From NCBI RefSeq assembly GCF_000218895.1, contig NC_015703.1:5841001-5905000 (forward strand): a stretch of 64,000 nt of DNA. The letters are read 5' to 3'. Within the stretch, counting starts at the first letter, position 1, and the number at the start of each line of letters is the position of its first letter. The notes beneath the pieces were generated by a model that did not search any database, had not been told where the DNA came from, and was given only the letters and a program-made list of their open reading frames with translations. Shown one piece after another: positions 35,367 to 44,105 of the stretch. Made by a program: the position numbers and the translations under genes. This DNA is from Runella slithyformis DSM 19594 (GTDB lineage: Bacteria; Bacteroidota; Bacteroidia; Cytophagales; Spirosomataceae).

Positions 35367-36182
35367 ATGGAAGCAAAAAAGAAAAAGAGGCAATCAAGCC
35401 AGTACGACAAGATTTTCAAAGAAAATATCGAAGCCGTAATATCAAGCATCATGGAAAATGTGCTTGATATTACGGCTGTTTCTATGGAAGAACTGCCTGA
35501 TGATATTCAACATACCAAAGAACGTAAACCTGACGTACTCAAAAAAGTTACAGATACCCAAGGCGACACTTTTGTGCTTCAAATTGAATTTCAAGTTAAA
35601 GACGAACCCGAAATGATTTATCGCATGGGTGAGTACCATTTTATGCTTGAACGCAAATACAAGATTCCAGTAAAACAGTTCGTCATTTTTCTTGGGTCAG
35701 ACAAGCCAACAATGCCGACAGAACTTGATAGAGAACGAATAAAATTCAGTTTTCCACTTGTTTCACTTTCGACACTTGACTATCATATTTTCCTCAACTC
35801 GGACAAACCCGAAGAAATCATATTGGGCATTTTGGCGAATTTTCAAGGCGAAAACCCCGAAAGTGCTCTAAAACAGATACTTGTACGTGTAAAAGAAACT
35901 ACCAAAGGAGATTTTTCGTTAAATAGATACTTTAATCAGTTGCGTGTTTTGGCCCAACTTCGTAACTTAGAACTAAATTTAAAAAACGCTATGGACAGCA
36001 TCGCAGAATACATCAAAGAAGAAAGAGACGTTCTCTATCTTCGTGGACAAGAGAAGGAAAAAGCAAAGTTTGTTATATACCTGATTCGAGAAGGGAACAA
36101 AACTTTCGAGCAAATCGCAGATATTGCCGAGACTACGGTGGACTTTGTTAAAGCTGTTTATCAGAAACTCACTGGCAAATAG
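35367..36182 (+). CDS. Rpn family recombination-promoting nuclease/putative transposase
   Basis: A protein of 271 residues from the ATG at 35367 (MEAKKKKRQSSQYDKIFKEN); the frame is open from 35289 but that start has no support. The N-terminal half is a PD-(D/E)XK nuclease of the Rpn/YhgA type: acidic Glu near residue 13, ERKPDVLKKV for the catalytic Asp, and FVLQIEFQVKDE for the E-x-K-like pair, here E-x-Q. The C-terminal part is a helical region with a short repetitive tail (LREGNKTFEQIADIAETTVD). A TACCTTTG box directly precedes the start. Rpn proteins cut DNA and act in recombination or phage defence. It occupies its own cassette-like unit. Confidence 0.82.
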   Translation: MEAKKKKRQSSQYDKIFKENIEAVISSIMENVLDITAVSMEELPDDIQHTKERKPDVLKKVTDTQGDTFVLQIEFQVKDEPEMIYRMGEYHFMLERKYKIPVKQFVIFLGSDKPTMPTELDRERIKFSFPLVSLSTLDYHIFLNSDKPEEIILGILANFQGENPESALKQILVRVKETTKGDFSLNRYFNQLRVLAQLRNLELNLKNAMDSIAEYIKEERDVLYLRGQEKEKAKFVIYLIREGNKTFEQIADIAETTVDFVKAVYQKLTGK

Positions 36183-36228
36183 AAATTCGGAGGACTTTTT
36201 CTCGGGGACATTTGACTGACGAACAAAA

Positions 36229-36372
36229 GCGGCAGCCACCAACATTGTATTTATGAAAGACTGGCTGACGGAAGTAGTCGAACAGTTGTGCTATTTTGAG
36301 CTGATGAATTTTCGTCAGCTTTTGTGCTTTCTTACAGTCCTTCATAAATACCCGTTCGTTGGTGGCTACCGC
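36229..36372. repeat. Cassette-type inverted repeat 4, extended palindrome
   Basis: Two nested stem segments: GCGGCAGCCACCAAC (36229-36243) with GTTGGTGGCTACCGC (36358-36372), and TATTTATGAAAGACTG (36248-36263) with CAGTCCTTCATAAATA (36335-36350). A third inner pair (GCTGACG / CGTCAGC) lies in the loop. This is the longest stem of the series and lies between the Rpn gene and the duplicated lipoprotein copy. Confidence 0.82.
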
Positions 36373-36415
36373 AGAAAAGCACCAAGACGGTTCAATAACG
36401 AAAAATCAACGAAAA

Positions 36416-36728
36416 ATGAGAACAGCATTTTACAAACTCAATATCCTACTGACAATCTGTCTATTTTTAAATTCATGCACAAAAGAAGACGTAGCCCCCA
36501 ACTTGTTGGTAGGTTGGAAAGAAGAAACAGAAGGGAAAATTCAGTTTACAAACCTTACAGAAAACGCTGATTCTTTCCTGTAGGAGTTCGACGACAAAAC
36601 TACTTCCACAGAAAAAACACCTGTCAAAATTTATACTAAAAATGGTGACTATCAAGTAAAAGTTACAGCTACGAAAGGCAGTAAAACTACAAGCAAAACC
36701 TTAGCAGTAAAAATAACTATTGATAAGT
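36416..36728 (+). pseudogene. Second, truncated copy of the PKD lipoprotein
   Basis: It begins like the gene at 33143 (same lipoprotein signal and PKD start, a few substitutions). The Trp codon at 36583 has become a TAG stop, although the frame otherwise stays open to 36728. Similarity to the first copy covers 36357-36718, starting exactly at the right arm of the inverted repeat, and stops where an IS630-type end begins (36718). The copy is therefore dead twice over: by nonsense mutation and by IS truncation. Confidence 0.85.
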
Positions 36729-37600
36729 GAATTAGTCTCTAAAGAAAGCAATCTCCTTCTTATGAAAGAATGATACAAGCAATGTTGTATTTTTTCTGAT
36801 CTCTTCGATTTTTTCCAATAACACTTCGGCCAACTCTTTTAAACAAAGAAAAACGGCACGGGCCGCCCCGCCTATTTTTCAACTCCCTTTTCAATTGACT
36901 CCATAGCAACTCTACAGGATTTAACTCCGGACTATACCCGGGCAGAGTGACTAGATGTACTCTTCCCTTCTTATATGTCAGGAAGTCTTTGACGGCCTGA
37001 CTGCGGTGGATGGTAGCACCATCCGCACAGGCGGCCCTGCCAGATTACAATCATATTCCTGTTGCGGTACCTTCGGCACAGATACTTCAAAAAGTCGATT
37101 ACTCCCTCACTGTCATATGCCTTGTCCTGTCCGCTGATGTATAGCCTGCCGTTGGGCGTCATGGCCGCAATTAAACCGCTGCGGCGGGCCGTTCAAGTGT
37201 TCCTTTCCCGCTTTCTCAGCGATGACGGGCGTCTGTCCTTTTGGTGCCCATGTACGACTCACCAGAGGGAGAAGGTAAAATCCTGATTCATCGATATATA
37301 CGATGATTCGATTCTCACCTGCGGCTTTTTCGCTTCGACGATCCGATTTAATTCCAAAATCGTTTCTTCTCGCCACTGCTTGACTTTCGCTTCGTTCTGC
37401 TGGCGGGCCTTTTTGATAGGCTTCTGCAAACTCCATCCAAGCTTCTTCAACAGCCGCCCTACCTGCGTCAGGTCATAGCTGACCCGCGGTGGCGTACCAC
37501 CCAAATTTAGCGAAAGCCAAAGGCATATCTTTGTATCTAAAAGAAAAAGCGGGAGTGAATGTCTGAACGATGTCAGAAAAATCAATACTGTCAGATTAAG
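36718..37600 (-). mobile_element. Decayed, 5'-truncated IS630-family copy
   Basis: Leftward remnants of an IS630 transposase closely related to the copy at 48414-49486. Segments are YDLTQVGRLLKKLGWSLQKP (~37490-37430), EESGFYLLPL-like and GQDKAYDSEGVIDFLKYLCR (~37130-37060) and the C-terminal FFxKKEIAFF (~36745), with several frameshifts. Its 3' end carries the terminal sequence TATTGATAAGTGAAT (36718). The N-terminal third of the transposase is missing at ~37600. Confidence 0.8.
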
Positions 37601-37684
37601 TAGTAGCTAGTACAGATTATTATTTTTTCGATGCAACCAATCTATTTGGTTTTGCATCTTTGTAAGTGACGTAATTCATTTTTC

Positions 37685-38845
37685 ATGATAAAAAACCTTC
37701 AACAGCGGGAATATTATATTGACTGGATTAGAGTTCTGGCCTTTATGATCCTGATTTTCTTCCACTGCTCCATGCCATTCGTGAGCTTCAATTGGGAAAT
37801 TAAAAACCTTGAACACTCTCCTTTCCTAGACCGATTGATTATCTGGCTTCATCAATGGCGATTGCCCTTACTATTCTTCATTTCAGGTGTTGGCGTGAGT
37901 TTTTCTTTGCGCAAAAGATCTGTGCTTGCCTTCTTTGGTGAACGAATTATTCGCCTTTTTATCCCGTTACTGTTCTCAATGTTCTTTACGATCCCATCCC
38001 AAGTTTATTTTGAGCGGTTGCAAAAAAGGCAGATTGAAGAAGGATATTGGAATTTCTATCCTACGGTCTGGGATATGGTTCCTTACCCTGCAGGCACCCT
38101 AACATGGAGCCATATGTGGTTTGTGGTTTATTTATTCGTTTTCACTATGCTATTGCTACCCGTATTTGCTTTTTTTAAAATCGATTTCATAAAAAAATTA
38201 AAACAGAAAACGGATTCATTTTTCAATAATCCGATTTCCAACCTACTGCTTTCTATTCCCTTTATCCTATATTATTTTTCACTCTATGTACGCTGGCCGG
38301 AACAAGGCAGCTTATTGGATGATTGGTTTATCTTCAACTCCTCCATAACCTTTTACTTCTTCGGTTTTTACCTAGCAGATCTCGCATCCTTTTGGGACGC
38401 TTGCGAGAAGTATCGAAAACATTTCCTGATCGTTTCGGTGATTTGCGCGGTGGTTTTGTTTTGGAGATATTATTGGCCTGTCAAATTGCCTAAGCAACAA
38501 GATGCTTCCTTATATTTATATGGGCTTTTTAATGGACTCCATATCTGGGCTATAATTCTAACGGTGGTTGGCTACGCAAGGCATTACTTGAACTTTTCAA
38601 ATCAGTGGCTTTCATATTTAACGTCTGCCGTTTATCCGTTTTACATTCTTCACCAGACAGTTATTGTTGGAATCGGCTACTATATAGTACAATGGAATAG
38701 CCCCATAATTTTTAAGTTAGTCGCACTCATTGTTGGTTGCTTTCTTAGCATTGTTAGCTTTTATCATTTTATAATCCGACCGTTCACCCTGACACGCATT
38801 CTTTTTGGTCTTAAGCCCGGACAATCAGGCAAAGAGAAAAGCTGA
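37685..38845 (+). CDS. Acyltransferase family 3 membrane protein
   Basis: A protein of 386 residues with ~10 membrane helices and the Acyl_transf_3 layout: REYYIDWIRVLAFMILIFFHC at the N-terminus carries the conserved His after the first helix. RLPLLFFISGVGVSF and GERIIRLFIPLLFSM carry the conserved Arg/Phe positions, and LTSAVYPFYILHQT the late His. These enzymes O-acylate sugars or other envelope molecules using acyl-CoA on the cytoplasmic side; substrate not predictable. Solo gene between the IS630 remnant and inverted repeat 5, AT-rich like other cargo. Confidence 0.88.
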   Translation: MIKNLQQREYYIDWIRVLAFMILIFFHCSMPFVSFNWEIKNLEHSPFLDRLIIWLHQWRLPLLFFISGVGVSFSLRKRSVLAFFGERIIRLFIPLLFSMFFTIPSQVYFERLQKRQIEEGYWNFYPTVWDMVPYPAGTLTWSHMWFVVYLFVFTMLLLPVFAFFKIDFIKKLKQKTDSFFNNPISNLLLSIPFILYYFSLYVRWPEQGSLLDDWFIFNSSITFYFFGFYLADLASFWDACEKYRKHFLIVSVICAVVLFWRYYWPVKLPKQQDASLYLYGLFNGLHIWAIILTVVGYARHYLNFSNQWLSYLTSAVYPFYILHQTVIVGIGYYIVQWNSPIIFKLVALIVGCFLSIVSFYHFIIRPFTLTRILFGLKPGQSGKEKS

Positions 38846-38933
38846 ATATGACTTGGCACGATTTCGCACCTTTGCTACCGGAGACAGGAATTCAGGCCCC
38901 ATAGATACAATGCCCCTCCGGCTGGCAACAAAA

Positions 38934-39039
38934 TGTTTCTGCAGTGGTGCCGTGACGTGTTAGTAGAGTCTTATCTTCGTTCAACGTTTTAGTTTCGTGA
39001 GACAGGACGCAGCTTCGAAAAGGCACCACTGCAGAAACA
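38934..39039. repeat. Cassette-type inverted repeat 5
   Basis: Arms TGTTTCTGCAGTGGTGCC (38934-38951) and its perfect inverse (39022-39039) around a 70-nt loop. Flanks are GGCAACAAAA on the left and CAAACGTTGCCGG on the right, which extend the pairing. The rest of 38846-39328 holds no gene; a TATATTTG box lies near 39291. Confidence 0.85.
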
Positions 39040-39328
39040 CAAACGTTGCCGGCAAGCGTAGCAGACGACACCACCCGACATCTAGACGACTGAGAAATAG
39101 TTGACAATTTTCGACCCTTCTCAAAATTAAAAGAAGTGTTTTGTCAACACACAAGCCGTCCCAAAAACACCACATTTAATTTTGCCCAACCGCACCAAGG
39201 CTCCACAGACAATTTTTAACAGTTGACTAGTGATTTAGATACTGGACTGAAAATATTTTCAGAATTATTTATTTTGTTAGGACTCCTTACTATATTTGCC
39301 CCATCATTCACAAGTAAATTTTAATAAA

Positions 39329-39907
39329 ATGACAGAACAAATCAAAGGTTACGCCTACGGGCAAGTAGGGCAATCACCTGTAAGCATTGCCGATTTAGAC
39401 CTTCTCAAAAAAACAGTTTTGTTTGGCGAAGAAGATGAAAAGAACCTTCGCCTTGCAGGAGAAGTACTTAAAGACCAAACAAACGAAGTGCTTGACCTTT
39501 GGTATGGTTTCGTGGGCGGTAACGAACACTTGGTGCATTACTTCACTAAAAACGGACAGCCAAACATGGACTACTTAACTGCGGTTAGGGCAAGATTTGG
39601 ACAATGGATAATGGATTTGTGTAACAAGCCTTACGACCAAATTTGGTTGAACTACCAATACGAAATTGCTTTGAGACACCATAGCATCAAAAAAAACAAA
39701 ACTGATGATGTAGACACAGTTCCAATAATTCATTACCGTTATATGGTAGCATTTATTTTCCCAATCACAGCAACAATTAAAGGGTTTTTAGCTAAAAAAG
39801 GACACGATACTGAAACAGTTGAAGCAATGTATTCAGCTTGGTTTAAAGCAGTAACGCTGACCGTAATACTTTGGACTTATCCCTACATCAATAAAAACGA
39901 ATTTTAA
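39329..39907 (+). CDS. Protoglobin-domain protein
   Basis: A protein of 192 residues from the ATG at 39329. It is nearly all one protoglobin domain: MTEQIKGYAYGQVGQSPVSI, the PVSIADLDLLKKTVLF helix, VLDLWYGFVGGNEHLVHYFT, YLTAVRARFGQWIMDLCNKP and YQYEIALRHHSIKKNKTD, with the proximal heme-ligand His expected in the ALRHHS helix. Protoglobins are single-domain heme proteins that bind O2, CO and NO. No output domain is attached. It heads a unit that continues with a broken exported protein, DUF2024 and a MarR regulator, which suggests a small redox- or NO-related module; this is inferred. Confidence 0.92.
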   Translation: MTEQIKGYAYGQVGQSPVSIADLDLLKKTVLFGEEDEKNLRLAGEVLKDQTNEVLDLWYGFVGGNEHLVHYFTKNGQPNMDYLTAVRARFGQWIMDLCNKPYDQIWLNYQYEIALRHHSIKKNKTDDVDTVPIIHYRYMVAFIFPITATIKGFLAKKGHDTETVEAMYSAWFKAVTLTVILWTYPYINKNEF

Positions 39908-39931
39908 TTAACCCATTAAAAAATCGAAAAA

Positions 39932-40331
39932 ATGAAAAGTATAGTAGCAATAATTGCAATCGCAACATTAGCTTTTTCAACTGCCAATGCTTACGGCAAA
40001 TGTGGAAATTATAACAATGGTAATTTCAAAATCAAATCCACATCAGTAACACACAATAAAGATTTGGGCGTAATTATTTGGGAGATAAAGGTTGATAGTC
40101 TTGCTGGTAACACTACACCAAAAGCTGTTGGACAACTAAAAAGTTGTAGTTCCCGATTATCGTATCAGCAACAAAACAGACTTCAAATTTGATGCAGTTA
40201 CTTGTTTTATGGAAGTGCATACAGGCGAAGGTGGCACACATACTGAGAGTGGAGCTAAACCGATGCTTGGTGTTTACAAAGTGTATTCGGTAGCAAGCGG
40301 GAATCTTTCATTGCCATACTCAGTTAAGTGA
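39932..40331 (+). pseudogene. Exported hypothetical protein with a frameshift
   Basis: It starts with a clear signal peptide (IIAIATLAFSTANAYGK) at 39932. The frame ends at 40192, but after about 40140 the next frame continues sensibly (VVVPDYRISNKTDFKFDAVT ... HTESGAKPMLGVYKVYSV) to a stop at 40331. One base change near 40140-40150 therefore split a protein of ~133 residues. No family recognised; Cys in KCGNYNNG and in VTCFM could pair. A Phe/Leu-rich frame without a start codon (40340-40449) follows and may be the relic of a small membrane protein. Confidence 0.65.
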
Positions 40332-40453
40332 GCAAAATCCGAAATATGAAACCATATTTCAAGAAATCGGAATAGCTGGATTTTTATTCTTTCTCATCAA
40401 AGGACTAGTCTGGCTATTCCTTTTCCTATTCATCAAATCAAAAATTTAAAAGT

Positions 40454-40717
40454 ATGCAAGTAGCAGTTTGGGACACATATGTAACAAAAAAAGATGGCAG
40501 CGTAATGCATTTTGACATTATTGCACCCGACCATATAAAAGATTCAACAATAATTTATACCTTTGGTAAGGATTACTTACAATCAAAGAATCAAGGAAAT
40601 CAGCCCTTGACTGCCAAAGAATGTAACTTTTGCCACATTGAAAAGGCAACCGATGAAATGGTTTTAAGTATTCAACAAAAAGGATATTATATTATTGAAA
40701 TGCAAAACTGTAACTAA
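40454..40717 (+). CDS. DUF2024 family protein
   Basis: Compact protein of 87 residues with the family wording throughout: MQVAVWDTYVTKKDGSVMHF, TIIYTFGKDYLQSK, KECNFCHIEKAT and KGYYIIEMQNC. The CxxC pair (CNFCH) and a C-terminal Cys are conserved in the family. Function unknown. It lies one base upstream of the MarR gene, so the two are surely co-transcribed. Confidence 0.9.
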   Translation: MQVAVWDTYVTKKDGSVMHFDIIAPDHIKDSTIIYTFGKDYLQSKNQGNQPLTAKECNFCHIEKATDEMVLSIQQKGYYIIEMQNCN

Positions 40718-40718
40718 C

Positions 40719-41315
40719 GTGTCGTTATTTAATTTAGAAAATCAAAATGCAAACCTAGACAACAAAATAGTTGCCGGACTTGAACGCTTATCACAAGTGT
40801 TCCGTATTTTATTATGGAATAAAGCAAAAGAGCATAGTTTAAGTCCAATACAAATTCAGTTATTGATATTTATTCAGCACCATTCAGCAGACAAAACAAC
40901 AATAAGTTATTTGGCACAAGAATTTAATTTTACCAAACCTACTATCAGCGATGCGATAAAAGTATTGGAACAGAAAAAATTAATCAAAAAATTCACTGAC
41001 AGTAACGACACAAGAAGTTATACGATACAACTCACTGCATCAGGAAAAAAAATAGTTACTGAAACAGAAAACTTTGCCAATCCATTGACGATAATTATTG
41101 CCAAGACAAGTGAAGCGGACAAAATGGTATTGTGGCAAAATATATCAAACTTAATTATTCAACTCAATAAACTTGAAGTAATTAGTGTGCAACGAACTTG
41201 CTTTAATTGTAAACATTATACAACCAAAAACAAAACACACTTTTGTAATTTACTCAATCAAAAATTAGAAACACAAGACATAAGAATTGACTGTGGAGAA
41301 TTTGAAAATGCTTAA
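40719..41315 (+). CDS. MarR-family regulator with C-terminal Cys cluster
   Basis: A protein of 198 residues from a GTG at 40719; an upstream ATG at 40695 overlaps DUF2024 and is less likely. The winged helix lies at residues ~55-110 (ISYLAQEFNFTKPTISDAIK, then KKFTDSNDTRSYTIQLT as wing). A C-terminal extension, CFNCKHYTTKNKTHFCNLLN...RIDCGEF, contributes four Cys spaced like a small zinc or Fe-S site, unusual for MarR proteins and suggesting metal or redox sensing. It probably controls the protoglobin/DUF2024 unit. Confidence 0.82.
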   Translation: MSLFNLENQNANLDNKIVAGLERLSQVFRILLWNKAKEHSLSPIQIQLLIFIQHHSADKTTISYLAQEFNFTKPTISDAIKVLEQKKLIKKFTDSNDTRSYTIQLTASGKKIVTETENFANPLTIIIAKTSEADKMVLWQNISNLIIQLNKLEVISVQRTCFNCKHYTTKNKTHFCNLLNQKLETQDIRIDCGEFENA

Positions 41316-41324
41316 ATTGCCAAC

Positions 41325-41387
41325 GCATTTGGTGGCAGATTTGTATTTTGTTCAACGCACTGACCAACGTAAAAAAAGCCACCATGC
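41325..41387. repeat. Cassette-type inverted repeat 6, weak
   Basis: GCATTTGGTGGC (41325-41336) pairs with GCCACCATGC (41378-41387) only with a two-base bulge. Flanking CCAACGC on both sides fits the series, but the stem is the poorest of the ten. Confidence 0.4.
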
Positions 41388-42681
41388 CAACGCACCAAGA
41401 CACCGGTAAATATAGACAGACAGACCACAACAGAAAGAACGCCACCACCTAATAACTAAGGTTTCGTGGTGGCCGAAGGCCAAGCCATGAAACCGCTGTT
41501 GAACGAAACCTTCGGTGGCGGTGAGTGCTCACCAAACCCTTTTCTTTTGCTATGGAGTTATCGTCAAGCCGGCAACTACTTTCAGAGCAGGTTTTAGACC
41601 TGCTTTTTTGTTTTTACAGCTGCTTATGCGCCATTCTCATGGTTTTTTAGGGTTTGTGCACAAACTCCCCTACCCATCCCGTTAGCTAAAGGGATCGTTG
41701 CTTTCACTTTGGCGAACGCCCATGTATGAGGCAGGCGGGCCACGTGGCCCAAAGACCTCAATCGTTACTAAATTTCCTTCGCCACAGCATCGACACTTTC
41801 TAAGCAAGGTTTTGGGTTCGGGTGCTTCTGCTGTCTTTAGCTTAAAATGCTCCCGCAACTTCCTGAACTTTGCACGCTTCCACGTACTGCTCAAAAACCC
41901 AAAATGCCGTATTCTGACGAAGCGTTTGGGTAGTATATGTTGAGCAAAACGACGGGTAAACTCCTGGTAGCTCAATGTCATGGACTTTTTGAGACCATTT
42001 TGACGGTAATCTTTGTAGGAAAATCTAACACTTTCTGCATCCACCTGCTGTATCCGATGGTTGCTGATAGCTACTTTGTGGGTGTAACGCCCCAAATATT
42101 CTACCACTGACTTGGAGCTTCCAAATGGCCGCTTGGCATAGACAATCCAGTTTTTCTTAAAAAGGGCTTCTCTGGTTGCTTTATCAATCTCCAGTTTTTT
42201 GCTCAACTCTGCTACATACTTGGCTCTGAAAACCTTGCTCATGGCTTTTACTGCAAACAAAAACTTACCATCCGCTCGCAGGTTATGCCAATTGCTCTTT
42301 GCATTCACACCACCACCCGGCACAATGCAATGTAGGTGTGGGTGTAAACTCAAATTTTGACCCCATGTGTGTAAGATAGCAATCATGCCCATCTGAAAGC
42401 CCTTATGCTTACCAAACGTTTCCAAGCTTTGCCAAGCAGCCCCAAACAACGAATCATACACCGCCTTGGGCTGATGAAGTGCCAAGGCATTCAACTCCGA
42501 GGGCAAGGTAAATACCACGTGAAAGTATGGTACCGGCAGTAAATCAGCCTCCCGTGCCTGTATCCACTCTTCTCGCTTGTGGCCTTGGCACTTGGGACAA
42601 TGGCGATTGCGGCAAGAATTGTAACTGATAGTAATGTGGCAGCAGGCATCACACGCATCAACCGCACGGGATTTCTATGAT

Positions 42682-43692
42682 TCAAACAAGTGAATAAGTA
42701 TAATTTTCGTCATATTTTTTACCCTGCTTGGCTAAAGAAAAAATAAGCCTGACCAGCTTGTTCTTCATGGCATTAAAAACGGTGAACTTGTTTTTGCCTT
42801 CTTTGAGTTTTCGTTCATAGTAAGCCTTAAAATGAGTGTTATATCTCATGGCTGACATGACACAATTAGATAAGGTGGATTTTATTCCTTTGTGAGCTTT
42901 TTTGCTGACTTTGGGCTTTGAGTGTAAACTGCTGCCAGAGCTATTTTCAAAAGGTACAACCCCGGCATGGCAAGCCAGTTGTTTGGCATTCTCGAACTTT
43001 TTAAATTCGTCTGTTATGACAATACATTTAGCCGCAGTAACAGTACCAACTCCGGGAATAGAGGTGATGTTGTCAAAGAGTGATTTGAGCTGAGGATCAG
43101 AATCAATGAGTTCTTTAATCTGCTTTTCGAGGGTTTGCAAATCAGTTTCGACTCCTTTGAGCGTATGAGCAGAGTATTTTTTTGTGTCTTTTGTGAGGGT
43201 TTTATTAGCTTCACAAGACTTCTGCTCATTCAAGGCAGTCAGACAAATTTGGCGTACTTTTACTAACCTGTCACGAATGTCAAGCAGATTGTCCAATTGA
43301 TCAATTATAGCCCTGGGAGGCACATAAAGCTTGATTTCATCGCGATTTTTATAAGCATAACGAGCAATACGCTGGGCATCAATGATGTCATTCTTGCCTC
43401 TGACATCGCCCATTGAGTACTTTATTTGGCTACCTGATTCCAACCAAATTGCAGCTTTGCGACTCAGCAGATATTTCAATAAACGAGTGTGATAAATCCC
43501 GGTGTGTTCCATGCAAAAAACGGCACTTCCAAGTTTAAAATTTAACTGCCTTTGTAGGCTTACTACAGTTTTGGTTATGCTCTTTATATCATTACCCGAA
43601 ACATGTTCTAAGATAATCTTATTAGAACTACAAACTGCCCAATTCAAACTTTCTTTGGAGATGTCAATACCGATAAAATACTGTGTTTCCAT
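42682..43692 (-). CDS. IS110-family DEDD transposase/recombinase
   Basis: Intact protein of 336 residues. The N-terminal RuvC-like DEDD domain is visible: YFIGIDISKESLNWAV, CMEHTGIYHTRLLKYL and GKNDIIDAQRIARYAY supply the acidic residues. The C-terminal Transposase_20 domain contains SIPGVGTVTAAKCIVITDEF and CHAGVVPFENSSGSS with the conserved Ser. It acts with an element-encoded bridge RNA in characterised relatives. It looks complete and possibly active, and has inactivated the IS91-like transposase it sits in. Confidence 0.92.
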   Translation of the reverse strand: METQYFIGIDISKESLNWAVCSSNKIILEHVSGNDIKSITKTVVSLQRQLNFKLGSAVFCMEHTGIYHTRLLKYLLSRKAAIWLESGSQIKYSMGDVRGKNDIIDAQRIARYAYKNRDEIKLYVPPRAIIDQLDNLLDIRDRLVKVRQICLTALNEQKSCEANKTLTKDTKKYSAHTLKGVETDLQTLEKQIKELIDSDPQLKSLFDNITSIPGVGTVTAAKCIVITDEFKKFENAKQLACHAGVVPFENSSGSSLHSKPKVSKKAHKGIKSTLSNCVMSAMRYNTHFKAYYERKLKEGKNKFTVFNAMKNKLVRLIFSLAKQGKKYDENYTYSLV

Positions 43693-43729
43693 GATGGTTG
43701 ATGTTAAGAGTTTGTGTATTTTTACAGTA

Positions 43730-43886
43730 CAGTTGTTGAGATTTTATCCGCCATCAACACCTTGGCTAATGGGTTTTACCCGGATTTCTATTTGATGTTT
43801 GGATAAAAACAGGATATAGGATTCAATCCCGTGGTGGGTTTTGCCCCTGCGGCCCCTTAAAGTGCCTATATCCTGCTCAACAACTG
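43730..43886 (-). ncRNA. Candidate IS110 bridge RNA / structured leader
   Basis: The non-coding leader of the IS110 folds strongly. CAGTTGTTGAG (43730-43740) pairs with CTCAACAACTG (43876-43886), and CAGGATATAGG (43810-43820) pairs with CCTATATCCTG (43865-43875); both are perfect 11-bp stems. Bridge RNAs of IS110 elements come from such leaders. Loop sequences (43821-43864) would be the place for target or donor guides. Assignment is by position and structure only. Confidence 0.5.
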
Positions 43887-44105
43887 AAAAGTAAACTTAC
43901 CAGTTTCTTGGTTTTGTTCAATCACACAAATCTAAAGGCGGCCCCGATGGCCACCCATAACCGAAGTCCTGCAATGCTGTATCGCCCGCAAGGTGCGCAG
44001 TTGCCAACCATTTAACCCCAAATCTTCAATGCCATCGCCCAGACGACACAGCACATGGGCTACTTCCCAGCGTGGCTGCACTGTGAAAATAGCGTATCCA
44101 ATGGG

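Larger units (their letters stand above)
42663..43945 (-). mobile_element. IS110-family insertion sequence inside the IS91 transposase
   Basis: Boundaries are approximate, set where IS91 transposase coding breaks off (GCATCAAC at ~42662 and ATGGCCACC at ~43946). There is no clear terminal inverted repeat or target duplication, as usual for IS110. A ~250-nt non-coding leader precedes the recombinase gene. Confidence 0.75.
41682..44081 (-). pseudogene. IS91-family transposase interrupted by IS110
   Basis: The N-terminus lies right of the IS110: from a GTG at 44081, VQPRWEVAHVLCRLGDGIED ... RTSVMGGH. The protein resumes left of it: CDACCHITISYNSCRNRHC (zinc-finger) at ~42645, then PVPYFHVVFTLPSELNALAL, TWGQNLSLHPHLHCIVPGGG (HxH metal site) and GRYTHKVAISNHRI with the catalytic Tyr region. 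It ends in SNDPFS at 41682. Joining both halves gives a standard HUH/Y1-type IS91 transposase of ~375 residues. It cannot function while the IS110 is present. Confidence 0.88.

Noticed and set aside
36253..36570. Rightward frame across inverted repeat 4 and the lipoprotein leader
   Set aside because: It runs through the palindrome loop and reads the lipoprotein gene in the wrong frame; composition is not protein-like.
37620..37672. ATGCAACCAA / TTGGTTTTGCAT inverted pair before the acyltransferase gene
   Set aside because: Short, and resembles parts of MITE ends only loosely; no target duplication and no promoter match good enough to list.
40340..40449. Small hydrophobic frame (IFQEIGIAGFLFFLIKGLVW)
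   Set aside because: Looks like a one-helix membrane peptide but has no ATG, GTG or TTG start in frame; noted only as a possible relic.
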